Origin: Elysia crispata
Lineage: Eukaryota; Mollusca; Gastropoda; Plakobranchidae
DNA: 64,000 bases
Assembly (NCBI GenBank): GCA_033675545.1
Contig: JAWDGP010004560.1
Span: 56,001-120,000 of the forward strand
Reading direction: 5' to 3'
Shown: positions 39,740 through 51,276 of the stretch, piece after piece
How positions within the stretch are numbered: position 1 is the stretch's first letter
How the letters are laid out: every line of letters begins with the position of its first letter
Made by a program: the position numbers and the translations under genes
The notes under the pieces: model-generated
The model's input: the letters and a program-made list of their open reading frames with translations, nothing else
The model's database searches: none
What the model was told of the DNA's origin: nothing

Positions 39740-42700
39740 GTAAGTTTTACTTATTGCATCTCTTTGCATCGCAACATCAACAATAGTAGCAACAACAGCA
39801 GCAGCCAGAAAAACGACACTAAAAAAAAGAACAACATCGGTAATAACATCAATGAAAACAAAGAATACTAAATAAGAAAAATTAACACGATCTATTTGAA
39901 CTGAACACTGCAAGCCTAATTTAAAATCTCAGAGAATTTTTTATGATAACCAGAAATGAATGTTTCTAAAACAATAGTCCGACTTTACAATGCTGTTTAG
40001 TTTCACGTGAAAGTTTCGCAGTCTTCAATTGTTTTCCGTTTTCAACCGGCCTCTTTCCCTATCCGAGCCAGTTCTCATCTTGCCAACTCTATCTGTGAAA
40101 CTTTCTGTCTCTCTCTGTCTCTGTCTCCCCCCCTCTCTCTCTCCCTTTCTCTCTTTATCTCTCTCTATCTCTTTCTTTCTCTAGCTCTCTCTTTCTCTCT
40201 CTTTCTTTATCTCTCTCTTTCTCTAGCTTTCTTTTTATCTCTATCTCTCCCTCTCTCTCTCTCTCTCTGTCTCTCTTTATCTCTCTATCTCTCTCTCTGT
40301 CTCTATTCTCTCTCCCCCTGTCTTTACCTCTTTCTCTTTCTATCTCTCCCCTCCATCTTATCCATTATCATAGTAGAAGGCCTTCTGACCCTTCTTGTGT
40401 CGATTTTTCTCTTTCTCTCTCTCTCTGTCTCTATTCTCTCTCCCCCTGTCTCTACCTCTTTCTCTTTCTCTCTCTCTCTGTCCCTATTCTCTCTCCCACT
40501 GTCTCTACCTCTTTCTCTTTCTCTCTCTCCTCCATCTTACCCATTATCATATTAGAAGGCCTTCTGACCCTTCTTGTGTCGATTTTTCTCTTTCTCTCTC
40601 TCTCTGTCTCTATTCTCTCTCCCCCTGTCTCTACCTCTTTCTCTTTCTCTCTCTCTCTGTCTCTATTCTCTCTCCCCCTGTCTCTACCTCTTTCTCTTTC
40701 TCTCTCTCCTCCATCTTACCCATTATCATATTAGAAGGCCTTCTGACCCTTCTTGTGTCGATTTTTCTCTTTCTCTCTCTCTCTGTCTCTATTCTCTCTC
40801 CCCCTGTCTCTACCTCTTTCTCTTTCTCTCTCTCTCTGTCTCTATTCTCTCTCCCCCTGTCTCTACCTCTTTCTCTTTCTCTCTCTCCTCCATCTTACCC
40901 ATTATCATATTAGAAGGCCTTCTGACCCTTCTTGTGTCGATTTTTCTCTTTCTCTCTCTCTTTGTCTCTATTCTCTCTCCCCCTGTCTCTACCTCTTTCT
41001 CTTTCTCTCTCTCTCTGTCTCTATTCTCTCTCCCCCTGTCTCTACCTCTTTCTCTTTCTCTCTCTCCTCCATCTTACCCATTATCATATTAGAAGGCCTT
41101 CTGACCCTTCTTGTGTCGATTTTTCTCTTTCTCACTCTCTCTGTCTCTATTCTCTCTCTCCTCCCCCCCCTTTTTTCTCTACCTCTTTCTCTCTCTCCTC
41201 CATCTTACCCATTATCATATTAGAAGGCCTTCTGACCCTTCTTGTGTCGATTTTTCTCTTTCTCTCTCTCTCTGTCTCTATTCTCTCTCTCCTCCCCCCC
41301 CCTTTTTCTCTACCTCTTTCTCTTTCTCTCTCTCCTCCATCTTACCCATTATCATATTAGAAGGCCTTCTGACCCTTCTTGTGTCGATTTTTCTCTTTCT
41401 CTCTCTCTCTGTCTCTATTCTCTCTCTCCTCCCCCCCCCCTTTTTCTCTACCTCTTTCTCTTTCTCTCTCTCCTCCATCTTACCCATTATCATATTAGAA
41501 GGCCTTCTGACCCTTCTTGTGTCGATTTTTCTCTTTCTCTCTCTCTCTGTCTCTATTCTCTCTCTCCTCCCCCCCCCCCCCCTTTTTCTCTACCTCTTTC
41601 TCTTTCTCTCTCTCCTCCATCTTACCCATTATCATATTAGAAGGCCTTCTGACCCTTCTTGTGTCGATTTTTCTCTTTCTCTCTCTCTCTGTCTCTATTC
41701 TCTCTCTCCTCCCCCCCCCTTTTCTCTACCTCTTTCTATTTCTCTCTCTCCCCTCCATCTTACCCATTATCATACTAGAAGGCCTTCTGATCCTTCTTGT
41801 GTCGATTTTTCTCTTTCTCTCTCTCTCTGTCTCTATTCTTTCTCCCCCTTTCTCTACCTCTTTCTCTGTCTCTCCTCCATCTTACCCATTATCATACTAG
41901 AAGGCCTTCTGATCCTTCTTGTGTCGATTTTTCTCTTTCTGTCTCTATTCTCTCTCCCCCTTTCTCTACCTCTTTCTCTCTCTCTCCTCCATCTTACCCA
42001 TTATCATACTAGAAGGCCTTCTGATCCTTCTTGTGTCGATTTTTCTCTTTCTTTCTCTTTCTCTATCTCTCTCTGTGTCTCTATTCTCTCTCCCCCTTTC
42101 TCTATCACTTTCTCTTTCTCTCTCTCCCTTCCATCTTACCCATTATCATACTAGAAGGCCTTCTGATCCTTCTTGTGTCGATTTTTCTCTTTCTCTCTTC
42201 TTCTCTCTTCATTCATTTTCCTAATAATTCACATAATTTTAGCTTTATTTTCTTCTTTCTAACCTCCTTAAACTTATCTACTTTCCTGTTGAATTCATTT
42301 TTTAACTGATGACTTCTAAAAATTGACAATATTACTCGTTTTATGTTTTATTTCATGTCCTTTGCTGTTTTTAACAAAGAAGCCATCTTGGGTTATTGCC
42401 CAGTGAAAGAGCCTGGACAATTTGCACCATAAATTCATGTTGTGCATTTTATATAATTATTGTAAATGCTGTATACATAATTTAGATGACTCATTACATT
42501 TTTGATACCCACGTATGTTGTTTTTTTTATCATTCTTGTGATGGTGACTCATTTTCTTAAAAAGACAATTCTGGCCAGTGTTTCCAGATTTGTTGAAGCT
42601 TCCCCAACTGCTGCAGCCGTATCCTGCTCGTAACTGAAGTTTTCACCACCAAAAAACAACATCATCAACACCAAGTATGACTAACACACAGTCCCTAGCC

Positions 42701-42996
42701 GTCTGTTTACTGTCTCATACCGACTCATCCATGTTACCTCATCAATCAATATTCTAGATTTCTATATCCTCACGCTTTTGTCACACATTGTGATTCTCTC
42801 CCCGGGGTCATATCAAGTTTATCTCTGAAGATCTCTCAACCTTGAATGTAGTTATGACTGATTTTCTTGGCCTGCACCCGGTCCGCCCCCTCGGCTGAGA
42901 GTAACCTGTCTTCTTCTCTATGACAGCATTAACCTGATAACCATAATTATTATCTCCACCTGATCGTCTCACCCTTCAACTTTTTCTGTCCCCCAG
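39740..42996 (+). other. Intron 6
   Basis: Phase 1 intron of 3.26 kb. It contains a CT tract (about 40090-40350), a 13-copy composite minisatellite (listed separately) and about 750 bases of unique DNA before the acceptor TTTTTCTGTCCCCCAG. Confidence 0.85.
40357..42205. repeat. Composite minisatellite, 13 copies of 112-179 bp with a conserved core
   Basis: Each copy has a conserved non-repetitive core of about 48 bp (CCATTATCATATTAG, the palindrome AGAAGGCCTTCT, then a stretch ending TTCTTGTGTCGATTTTT) followed by a variable CT-rich arm. The first five cores are spaced exactly 179 bp apart; later spacings shrink to 112-143 bp. Copies 10-13 share CATACTAG and TGATCCTTC in place of CATATTAG and TGACCCTTC. 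The Ser/Leu/Phe-rich frames across it are repeat translation. Confidence 0.96.
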
Positions 42997-43196
42997 AGAT
43001 CCGCGCAAGGCCTAGCGTAAATGTGACCTCTCAAAGCTTTCTGACCCCCATCGAGCGCGGCTTGGCCAATGCCTACTATGAGGCACGGGTCAGGAGAGGT
43101 CACATCCGGAACGGAACTTACGTACCACTCTTCAAGCGACGGAGAAGGAGGAAAAGAGCCACAAGCGCTGACGAGAACCCGAATATTAAAGTAGAT
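42997..43196 (+). CDS. Giant transmembrane protein, exon 7 (juxtamembrane module with polybasic cleavage site)
   Basis: 200 bases, entered with two codon bases (C plus AG gives Gln) and left in phase 0 at GTAGAT, then GTGAGT. It encodes IRARPSVNVTSQSFLTP, then a helix-like IERGLANAYYEARVRR, then the run KRRRRRKR followed by AT. The run contains the furin consensus RRKR. The sequence is no longer Ser/Thr-rich and looks like the first half of a small folded module completed by exon 8. SEA-like modules occupy this position in many mucin-type receptors, but I do not see a GSVVV autoproteolysis motif. In KIAA1549-type proteins a conserved segment also precedes the membrane helix; assignment to that family is inference. 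Confidence 0.85.
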
Positions 43197-43852
43197 GTGA
43201 GTCTCATTGCGATAGTAGCTGCGGCGCTTGTCGTGTTTTTTTTTTTTTCCATTTTTGAAAATATTTTTATCATTTGATAAACACAGGCGAAACTGTAGCA
43301 CTTAGGTGCCAATTAAAAATGTATGCAAAAGGAAATTTCTGATAACTTAGACATAATTACCTTAGACATAATTAATGATATTCAACCTACTTGTCATCCT
43401 TTGAGCAACATCTGCAGTCTGCTGTTTGTCTTCAATTAAACTTAAAGGCGTCCAGCTGATTCCATCCAAAGAAATTTGATAATGCAGGCGAAGAGATGAC
43501 ATCAAATTTTTTCAGCTTTTCTGTAGATATATGGATTCATTTCTCACGTCACAACACTAAATAAAATCTCAGAAAAAGCTAAGGCATTTTGGGCAAAGAA
43601 AATGAATATCTTCTTATCTCAGTGATGATGAGTACCAACTTTTGATGAAAAATAAAATCTATTATCAATTTGTCATTGTACAAATATGTATGGGATAAAT
43701 GTAGTATTTTGATATCACTTACATGTTCAACAAAGCACTACACCAACTCAATTGCTGGTTCCTTCTCCATCCTTCTTCCGCACTCAGCCTATTTGTAACC
43801 ACTTTTTGGGCATCATCTTTCCTCGCAAACTCCATGTATCTCCTCTGTTTAG
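43197..43852 (+). other. Intron 7
   Basis: Phase 0 intron of 656 bases; no gene or tandem repeat seen. Confidence 0.85.
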
Positions 43853-44024
43853 ATCTTGTCGGCGAAGCGCGAGTCGGGCAGCCCGACCAACGTGGAGATC
43901 GTGCATGTGGTGGAGGAGAACGGTCAACTCTTGACCGGCAGCGAGGCCACTGACCAGCTCAGACTCCTGTCTGACCAGGAACTCGCCATAAAGATTGGTC
44001 ACGTTGTGGGCAACACGGCAAAAC
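43853..44024 (+). CDS. Giant transmembrane protein, exon 8 (second half of juxtamembrane module)
   Basis: 172 bases, phase 0 in, phase 1 out (GCAAAAC, then GTAACT). It encodes ILSAKRESGSPTNVEIVHVV, then EENGQLLTGSEATDQLRLLS and DQELAIKIGHVVGNTAK. A predicted strand (VEIVHVV), a turn (ENG) and two short helices suggest an alpha/beta fold ending just before the membrane. The higher GC content and conserved-looking composition contrast with the stalk exons, so this is a good probe for homology searches. Confidence 0.87.
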
Positions 44025-44533
44025 GTAACTATCTTGTCTGAAATTGAATGGAGCAGGGTCAAACATGAATTGGTTCAAACTTAGTTTCAATTTGTAGTTG
44101 GGACAGAAGAAACAAGTACAACAATTAAAGCATGCATGCAACTTGTGCCCTCCCTAGCAGGACGAGTTGTCTCTACAGGTTCTGACGACCATCTCTATGA
44201 TATCTTCAAATTGTTAATGATACTATGAAAATTACATATCCATGAATTGATTGTGGCAGTGCGTCCTTTTTTTTTTCATATAACTATAAACTTGCTTTAC
44301 AAGTACTGCGGATTTTGCCAACCGGCCTTTGAGGCACAAACATGAAAGTAACATTGAAAACATACTTTCTTTTTGAAAGCTCATATTTTTTTCCCCTTAA
44401 CCTCTACTTTAGGATAGCAATAGATCAGCTTCAGTGTCCTGAACTACTGTGAGAAGTGGAAATCAAAGCGTCTCCACAGAATCCCTTATGACCATGTTGT
44501 CCTTAACTTTACCCCTCTCCTCTTCTCCCCCAG
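44025..44533 (+). other. Intron 8
   Basis: Phase 1 intron of 509 bases ending TCTTCTCCCCCAG; nothing else seen. Confidence 0.85.
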
Positions 44534-44853
44534 CGTATGTCCAAGATGAGGTGACCACTTCACCTCCGCCGGCAGAGGACAGTAACGGCAACACCAAAAC
44601 TCTTATCATCATCGGCAGTGTGGTGGGCGCCAGCATCTTCGCACTTGTCTTCATCGTCGTCATATGTATTTGCTGTTGTGGTAGCAAATGTTGCTGTAAG
44701 CGCAAGGGTGTTGATGATGATGATGACGAAGGTGACGAAACAGAGAGCGGGACGGTTAGACTCGGCAATGGAGGTAGAAACAGATCCAGGACTGGCAAAG
44801 TCGTCATTTCCGATATTGTTCAAGAGGTCAAGGTTATTGAGGGAGATGGAAAG
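44534..44853 (+). CDS. Giant transmembrane protein, exon 9 (transmembrane helix and cysteine cluster)
   Basis: Enters in phase 1 (C plus CG gives Pro) and leaves in phase 0 at GGAAAG, then GTGAGC. After a short linker (TTSPPPAEDSNGNTK) comes a helix of about 25 residues (LIIIGSVVGASIFALVFIVV, then IC; bases about 44602-44670). It is followed by CICCCGSKCCCKRKG, seven cysteines within eleven residues next to basic residues. This is the usual setting for palmitoylation and marks the cytoplasmic side, giving type I topology together with the signal peptide. An acidic run (VDDDDDEGDE) and the basic GGRNRSRTGK follow, then a beta-like VVISDIVQEVKVIE. Topology is inference from sequence. Confidence 0.9.
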
Positions 44854-44935
44854 GTGAGCCTCATAGCAATAATTGAGCTTAGTCTCATAGCTATCATCAA
44901 TAGCGACTCTAAAGCACCCCCTCTCCCTTCCTCCA

Positions 44936-44966
<31 letters not shown>

Positions 44967-46374
44967 GCCTCGCATTCTTATAATTTCAAAGCTTTTTTGT
45001 ACGTATTTAGATACTGTAGAGAAATAAGTTTTCTTTTTGCCTTCAAAGTCTTTTCAGTCAGGGTAAAGCTCTATGCTCACAACACATAGCAAAAAGATTC
45101 GATAGGAGAACATTAAGTCTCCGTCGAAGCGTTGACTTGAATCTAATTCACCAGCGCCTATTTAGAAAGATCAACCATCATCATATCGCTGAAATGGTGA
45201 AGCTTAGTATACAATTTAAAATCTTTTGATGATGAGAATTATTAGTTCAAGCTCAGTAATCACAAACTCCACTTGAAGCTCCATTCAGTTTGACCAAAAA
45301 AAAAATATTGGAGATTTCCCAAACTTATGTGCCGATTAAAAAAAAAAAAAAAGAAAAGAAAACGAAAACGAAAACAAACAAAAAAATGCATATTTTTTGC
45401 TTCATTTGATGGATTCAAAATGGCTCCCAAACAGAAAACGTTTGCTTTAATTCTGATTCCAATGGAGTTATCTAGAACAATCTAGAAAACTAATCAATTA
45501 AAAAGTAAGTTAAATGTAAATGTGAGTTACAAAGAAAAGCCAATAGTACACGCGTGGGCATACCAATCTAAAAAAGAAAAAAAGACACGTATTTTCTTTT
45601 ATAATATTCAGAATATTATGCTACGAAGAGCATAGATCTAGGTTCACATTGATAAAATAGAAACATTCAAAACAAAAAAGAAAAAAAAATACTGCTTCGT
45701 GTTACGGCAAATTAGTGAACACTTTGGTTTTAAACATCTTAGGAGTAGGGAAACTTCTTCAAACATAGCAAAACATTCCAGGTTAAATGTTTTTAAATTC
45801 AAACGAAATATACCTTGTTCTAATTACACCCAATGAAAATTGTATTTTAATTGTATTATTAATACCAAATAAGCGAGTGCGACTGGAGGAATTTGGTTAA
45901 AAAATTCATTTCATATCATTCGAGAACTACTTAGACGGGCTGTTTTCTGTAAAACACGTGTTGAACATAGAATCAAGGAAAGACCTTCTTATGCTTCCTT
46001 TCGTGAGAAACAAGTAAGAATGATAATATTTAATAATAATATGATCCTTTTGAAGATTATTTGTAGGGGAAAAAAAAGGAAAGAGAAAATAAATGATGGA
46101 AACAATTATGTGAGCATCAGCAGAAAGCGCTCTAGGAAAATGTGTACAGAAAATGGTAAAAAATACTGATGCATAATAAACGAAGTGATTCGGTGAGGGA
46201 CAGATGTGGACGGATGGGCGTATGGGCGCGCAAATTAAAAACAAACCTAGACACGTGGTATTCATACTTTCAACTTTCATTTGGATCAGACATATTGAAG
46301 CGTAAGCCAGAGGCTCACTTCACCACTCTGTAATTAGCTCCCCTTATCCCTTATTTTAATCTTATCCTTCTTTT

Positions 46375-46377
<3 letters not shown>

Positions 46378-46432
<55 letters not shown>
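46378..46432. repeat. CT microsatellite
   Basis: Pure CT run. Confidence 0.97.
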
Positions 46433-46436
<4 letters not shown>

Positions 46437-46587
46437 AATTCCTTGTTTTCTGTCTGTCTTTCCCCACTATTTGTCTGCATGTCTGTCTGATTGCTCTCTG
46501 TCTTCCTATGCTTCTCTCTGTCTGCCTGATTACCTGCTTGTGTGCATGTCACTTTGGTGCGCACAAAAGTCTCTAAATTATCACCTA

Positions 46588-47318
46588 TTAACTCTCTCTC
46601 CTCTCTCTTTCTCCCCCCTCTCTCTCTCGTCTATCTCTCTCCCTCTCTCTCTCTCGTCTCTCTCTCCCCCTCTCTCTTTCTCCCCCTTTCTCTCTCGTCT
46701 CTCTCTCCCCCTCCCTCTCTTTCTATCTCTCTCCCTCTCTCTCTCTTTCTCCCTCTCTCTCTCTGTCATCTCTCTTTTCCCCCTCTCTCTTTCTCCCTCT
46801 CTCTTTGTTTCTCTCTCTCTCCTCTATCTTTCTTCCTCTATCTCTTGTATCTATTCCCCTCTCTCTCTTTCTCTCTCTGTGATTCTGTCTCCCCCTCTCT
46901 CTCTCTTTCTCCCTCTCCCTCTCTCTCCTCCTCTCTCTTTCTCCCTCTCTCTCTCTCTCGTCTCTCTCTCCCCCTCCCTCTCTTTCTCTCTCTCTCGTCT
47001 CCCTCCCTCTCTCCCTTTCTCCCTCTCTCTATGTTTCTCTCTCCCTCTCGTCTCTCTGCCCCTCTCCCTTTCTCCCTCTCTCTCTCTCTCGTCTCTCTCT
47101 CTCTGCGTGTTACTCTTTCTCCCTCTCTCTTTCTCCCTTTCTCACTCTCGTCTCTCTCCCCTCCTCTCTCTCTTTCTCTCTGTGTTTCTCTTTCTCCCCC
47201 CCCCCCCTCTCTCTCTCTTTTATCTGAGCTCTCTCCCTCTGTTAATTTCATTTACCCAAACCATTTACGTTCTCATTAGCATTCCATTCCCAATTCTCTG
47301 TCTGTCTGTCTGTCTGTT

Positions 47319-47409
<91 letters not shown>

Positions 47410-47420
47410 ATCTCTCTTCA
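46588..47420. repeat. CT/CCCT-rich tract ending in TCTG and CT microsatellites
   Basis: About 630 bases of CT with CCC, TTT and CGT interruptions, then unique sequence, then (TCTG)n and (CT)n at about 47297-47418. Long Ser/Leu/Pro frames across it come from the repeat. Confidence 0.95.
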
Positions 47421-49677
47421 TGGACGAGATCTTGAAGAAATATAGAGATTGAACAACACTAATGTACTGACATCAGCTGGGACTTGTACCTTGTCTTAAC
47501 ACTAAGCAAAACTTAAAAGATAACAGCATAGACTATTATAAATAGTATAATATGTAATACAAAAAACAAAAAACAAAAAAAACAACAAAAAAAAAAACGA
47601 AAACCCTTCACTATTATTATACAAGGCACCGCCGTTATCAAAGTATTTATTGCCATACGAATCGTATCAGAGTGTAGAGCAACTTAAGAGACGAATAGAG
47701 TCGAGTGCTTCATATGGCGCCCCGTACCTGGCTTGGAATGCAGCACAATAGAAGAAAATCGATGACCGGGCACGACTGAATGACAGCCGGGGGAGGGGGC
47801 GACTCGGAACTGATCTAGGCTTGGAGCGTTCAATGGATTCTCCCAGGTGTGTCACGGTGCCAAGGCTGTGTGGTTCCTTTCTCAACAAACATTCAGTCTT
47901 TCAGGGAATCGTGTCTTAACCTGTTGGTCTTCGGGTTACTGTGTTGTGCTAAATCACGACCTAGACTTGGAAGAGAATTTTAGCTTTGTTTGTTTTCTAC
48001 TTAGTTTCACAGGATTTAACTGAGTTTATGATTTTTCTGTTTCTTGTAGATCTATATAAGATAGGCTGAACCTATCATAAAACAACTAATCTATCTCCAA
48101 TCGTAAAAAAAGTGCTACATTGTGGGCTATAACTGAGACACGTAGATCTGTGTTCTCAGAATGTGTCACAGATGTCACTGCACTACACACTAACATGATT
48201 TTATGTGATAACTCTAGATCTAGGTGTTTTTTCCCCTTCATTATAATAGCCAATTAGTCTAGTAAGTTCTAGATGCAAAGAATTATGTAAATACCCTAAT
48301 AACACAATCTAATATAATAAGCTTAGGCCGAATAAAACAAATCGATATTTGCTTCACACAATAAATCTTATATGTTAAACCTACAATTTTTTCCATATTT
48401 CGATATACAGCAAGATCTTCGTATTTTATGAGTGGAATAGTCTATGTCGTTTAATCAGGATGCGCACTAAACCTAAGGTATCACCAACATTGGCTGTAGA
48501 TCCCAGACTTCCTAAAATTCAGGCCAAGTCACTGAAGTGACAAACTTGTGCATCTTTGAGTTATAGTGATCTCTTTCTTTTAACTTTTAGGCATGGATAG
48601 AACAGAATTGTTCTCAGAACGCACTTATCATTCAACCCTCTGGCCTACCCAGAAAAAATATCTACACTGTATAATTAATTTAGGAAGCCTCGGTATAGAT
48701 CTCACGCTTAACGTAAAGAGAATATCCGGAAATGTTTTGGCTCGAGCTTAGATTGAACGCCACTTTCCCTGGATCATTCTGAATAAAAAAAAATTAGGAT
48801 TCCTTTTTTTAAAATGTTTCATTCATCAATAAAATCGAATATATGGCGTAATTTGAAAAAAATAATTTCTCCGCTATTCAGTATCTATATAAAAATGTGG
48901 GAAGTTTGGAATGGCTCTACTTCGAGCTTGAGAAACAAGTTAAACCGTTAGTTGATGGCTTGTATTATCTGAACTGTGAAACTACTTATCATTGTAGACA
49001 TCAAAGTGTATTTCAAAATAAATCCGCTTTTCTGAAGAAAAAAAAATTAAACTAATGAAACCTCTCAATTCATGAGACAATTTTTTCAAAGAACCATATG
49101 ACAGCATAAAACATTTTTTTTTTTACATCTGACAGATTAGGGACGGATTAGATTAGATTTTTCTCTTTATCTAAAGAGAAAAAAAAAATGACCTTCAAAA
49201 TAAAATTTATACTATCCGCGGGAAGGCGTGAGGGCATGATGTAGAGACTGTGTTTGGTGTGACTCCTATTTGTAATCAGCAGCTTTTATTACATGATTAA
49301 ATGAAGAAAAAAAAGGAGAACATTGATGTAGAAACCAAAGTAGGTTATAATAGGACGACTTCTGCCCAGTGTTGGGGACTCCGACCACAGGCAACCCTCT
49401 AGTGTGTGTAAAACACTGTGAAGCTGAATCGGTGGTGTTAGAAGTAAAGGATTTCATGCTATTTTCTAATTCAGTTTCTCCTCCGCTTTATAGCAGTTGT
49501 GCACTTGGAATGTGTGATACTTAGCTAGACTTTGTATGTCTTACCCAAACTGACTGCTGGAATAGAGACATTCGCCTATGAAAGAAAGTAAAGTAATTAG
49601 CTCCAAGGATCCACGAAAGTAGATAGGGAGTGTTTCGATTCTGTTTTTTTTATATTATTATTTGTAGTCTTTGAAGC

Positions 49678-50856
49678 ATGCCGTGCCGAAGTGAAAAGAG
49701 CGTTGCTACCGTCGACCAACGGGGCAAAAGTTCTGCTCCTTTGATAGAGGCATCAGAGAGAAATAACACAGAGGATCATAACGATGATGCTGATAGAAAT
49801 AGCGATGACGTAGCCACTGCCAAGATAGAGGGGCAAACACGTGAAGAACTAGCGGGCAGAGAGAGGAAACAGAGGCATAGGAAACCAGCCGGGAATCCCG
49901 CTGGGGAAGAGAATAAAGAAAACGACACAAAGTCTGCAGGACAAGGTGAAGGTCGTGGTCAGGAAATCCCCGCGGGGAAATCTTCAGGGGTCTGTAGAGG
50001 CGAGAAGAGCGTACAAGTTAAGGACACAATTAAGTCTGACGGCAAGATGGAGCAAGCACGAGACAGATCGAAACTTGGATCGGCTCAGAATGTTGGTGCC
50101 GGTAGCGAAGACAGCCCCACCAGTGTAAACAAGGATAATGCCCCAAAGAAATCGACTGGATTTTGCAGGAGCGACAAAGATGTTGAAGTCATCGATGCTT
50201 CCCACAGTCAGCAAGGTAAACCGGACGAGGACGCCTCAAATGACCCCAGAGAGAGGCCAAGATCTGCGACTGGGAGCTCAACCGATATGAAAGACAGAAA
50301 CAGTAAAGATAAGGTTTCCCCAGGTAAACAATCCGGAGGATTCTGCAGGAAAAATACTGATGTGGCAGTTAAAGATTCGACCACGAAATTACAAGGCGAA
50401 CCATTCACCAAGAGCGAAGATAAAAGTTCAGCTACAGCTATAGCAGCTGAGACAGAATCAGCCAATCAAAAATCTGCTGGCGTCGGTCCTACCAAATCAG
50501 CCAATCAGAAACCACCAGCTGGCAGGTCTGGCACTTGTTGCGGGGGGCGGAGTGTAGAGATTAAAGAATCTCTTCGACCATTGGACAAACCGGATAGTGG
50601 GGCGGAGCCTGAGCCTAGGAATATCCAGGATGACAGTTTTGGTGAGCCCATCCATTCCGGTCTCGATGATCTGGTGGGTGAGGAGGACAATACACCTGAG
50701 AAGGAAATGTCCGAGGAATCTTTCGAAGAAATAGACGATGACGACGATGATGACTCTGACTCCAAGGATGTAATTATTGTGAAACCCGAACCTCCGCCAC
50801 CAAAAATAAAGAAAAAGAAGAAAGGAAAGAAGGAAAAGGCAAGGATTTTGTTTTAG
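49678..50856 (+). CDS. Nested ORF, 392 residues, five Cys-centred motifs, acidic/lysine-rich tail
   Basis: Not a recognised family. The ATG follows a good acceptor (T-rich tract, TTTGTAG at 49661-49667) by ten bases, and an in-frame TGA at 49672 bounds the start. This suggests a 5' UTR intron rather than splicing from exon 9, whose phase 0 end would terminate after eight codons. The hydrophilic protein has five motifs of the form CRxxKxVxVxD with Cys at residues 3, 106, 163, 223 and 287-288 (the last as GTCCGGRSVEIKE). The last four are about 57-64 residues apart. Pro-Ala-Gly-Lys or Pro-Gly-Lys words precede most motifs. The tail is an acidic run (353-361) followed by KIKKKKKGKKEK. There is no signal peptide or membrane segment. 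An AATAAA lies about 105 bases past the stop. It could be a nested gene, or an alternative terminal exon reached through an unseen exon. Confidence 0.7.
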   Translation: MPCRSEKSVATVDQRGKSSAPLIEASERNNTEDHNDDADRNSDDVATAKIEGQTREELAGRERKQRHRKPAGNPAGEENKENDTKSAGQGEGRGQEIPAGKSSGVCRGEKSVQVKDTIKSDGKMEQARDRSKLGSAQNVGAGSEDSPTSVNKDNAPKKSTGFCRSDKDVEVIDASHSQQGKPDEDASNDPRERPRSATGSSTDMKDRNSKDKVSPGKQSGGFCRKNTDVAVKDSTTKLQGEPFTKSEDKSSATAIAAETESANQKSAGVGPTKSANQKPPAGRSGTCCGGRSVEIKESLRPLDKPDSGAEPEPRNIQDDSFGEPIHSGLDDLVGEEDNTPEKEMSEESFEEIDDDDDDDSDSKDVIIVKPEPPPPKIKKKKKGKKEKARILF

Positions 50857-50962
50857 AGATAGCCGGGCATAAAGTTGTCGCAAGACATCAAGCAAAGAAA
50901 TAAGAATCAATGATTACCCCAAACATTAAACTGTTGATATGTTGTCGTTTTTTTAATATCTT

Positions 50963-50968
50963 AATAAA
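50963..50968 (+). promoter_or_regulatory. Polyadenylation signal AATAAA after the nested ORF
   Basis: Canonical hexamer in an AT-rich 3' region shortly after the stop of the 392-codon ORF. It supports an independent 3' end inside intron 9. Confidence 0.6.
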
Positions 50969-51141
50969 ATTATTAACTATTGTAATGAAAAGTAATGACA
51001 TTATCGTTTTACAATATTAAGGTCATCATTGCCATCATCGTCAATCTGATACTCTTCCTCCTTCTGATCATCGTCTTGGGCCGTCTTCGCTTTTAAAGTT
51101 TTTTCACAACTGAATTTGTCAGTTCTATAGGCCTGCATGAC

Positions 51142-51276
51142 GGTTGTGTGTGTCTGTGGGGCCTTACATGTGTGTGTCTGTGGGGGCTTACATGTGTGTG
51201 TCTGTGGGGGCTTACATGTGTGTGTCTGTGGGGGCTTACATGTGTGTGTCTGTGGGGGCTTACATGTGTGTGTCTA
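51142..51276. repeat. 24-bp minisatellite, about 5.5 copies
   Basis: The unit TGTGTGTGTCTGTGGGGGCT plus TACA is nearly perfect. Confidence 0.95.

Noticed and set aside
40007-42309. Many overlapping Ser/Leu/Phe-rich frames
   Set aside because: CT-rich composite repeat inside intron 6. The same sequence is open in several frames.
44449-44533. Extension of exon 9 upstream to a start at 44449
   Set aside because: The strong TTCTCCCCCAG acceptor at 44533 and the exact phase match with exon 8 show this stretch is intron.
46471-47445. 324-residue and 245-residue Ser/Leu/Pro-rich frames
   Set aside because: CT/CCCT tract in intron 9; low complexity with no domain.
49668-49691. Direct splicing of exon 9 into the nested 392-codon ORF
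   Set aside because: From phase 0 the best acceptor leads to a stop after eight codons. The ORF frame would need phase 2, so a separate start is preferred.
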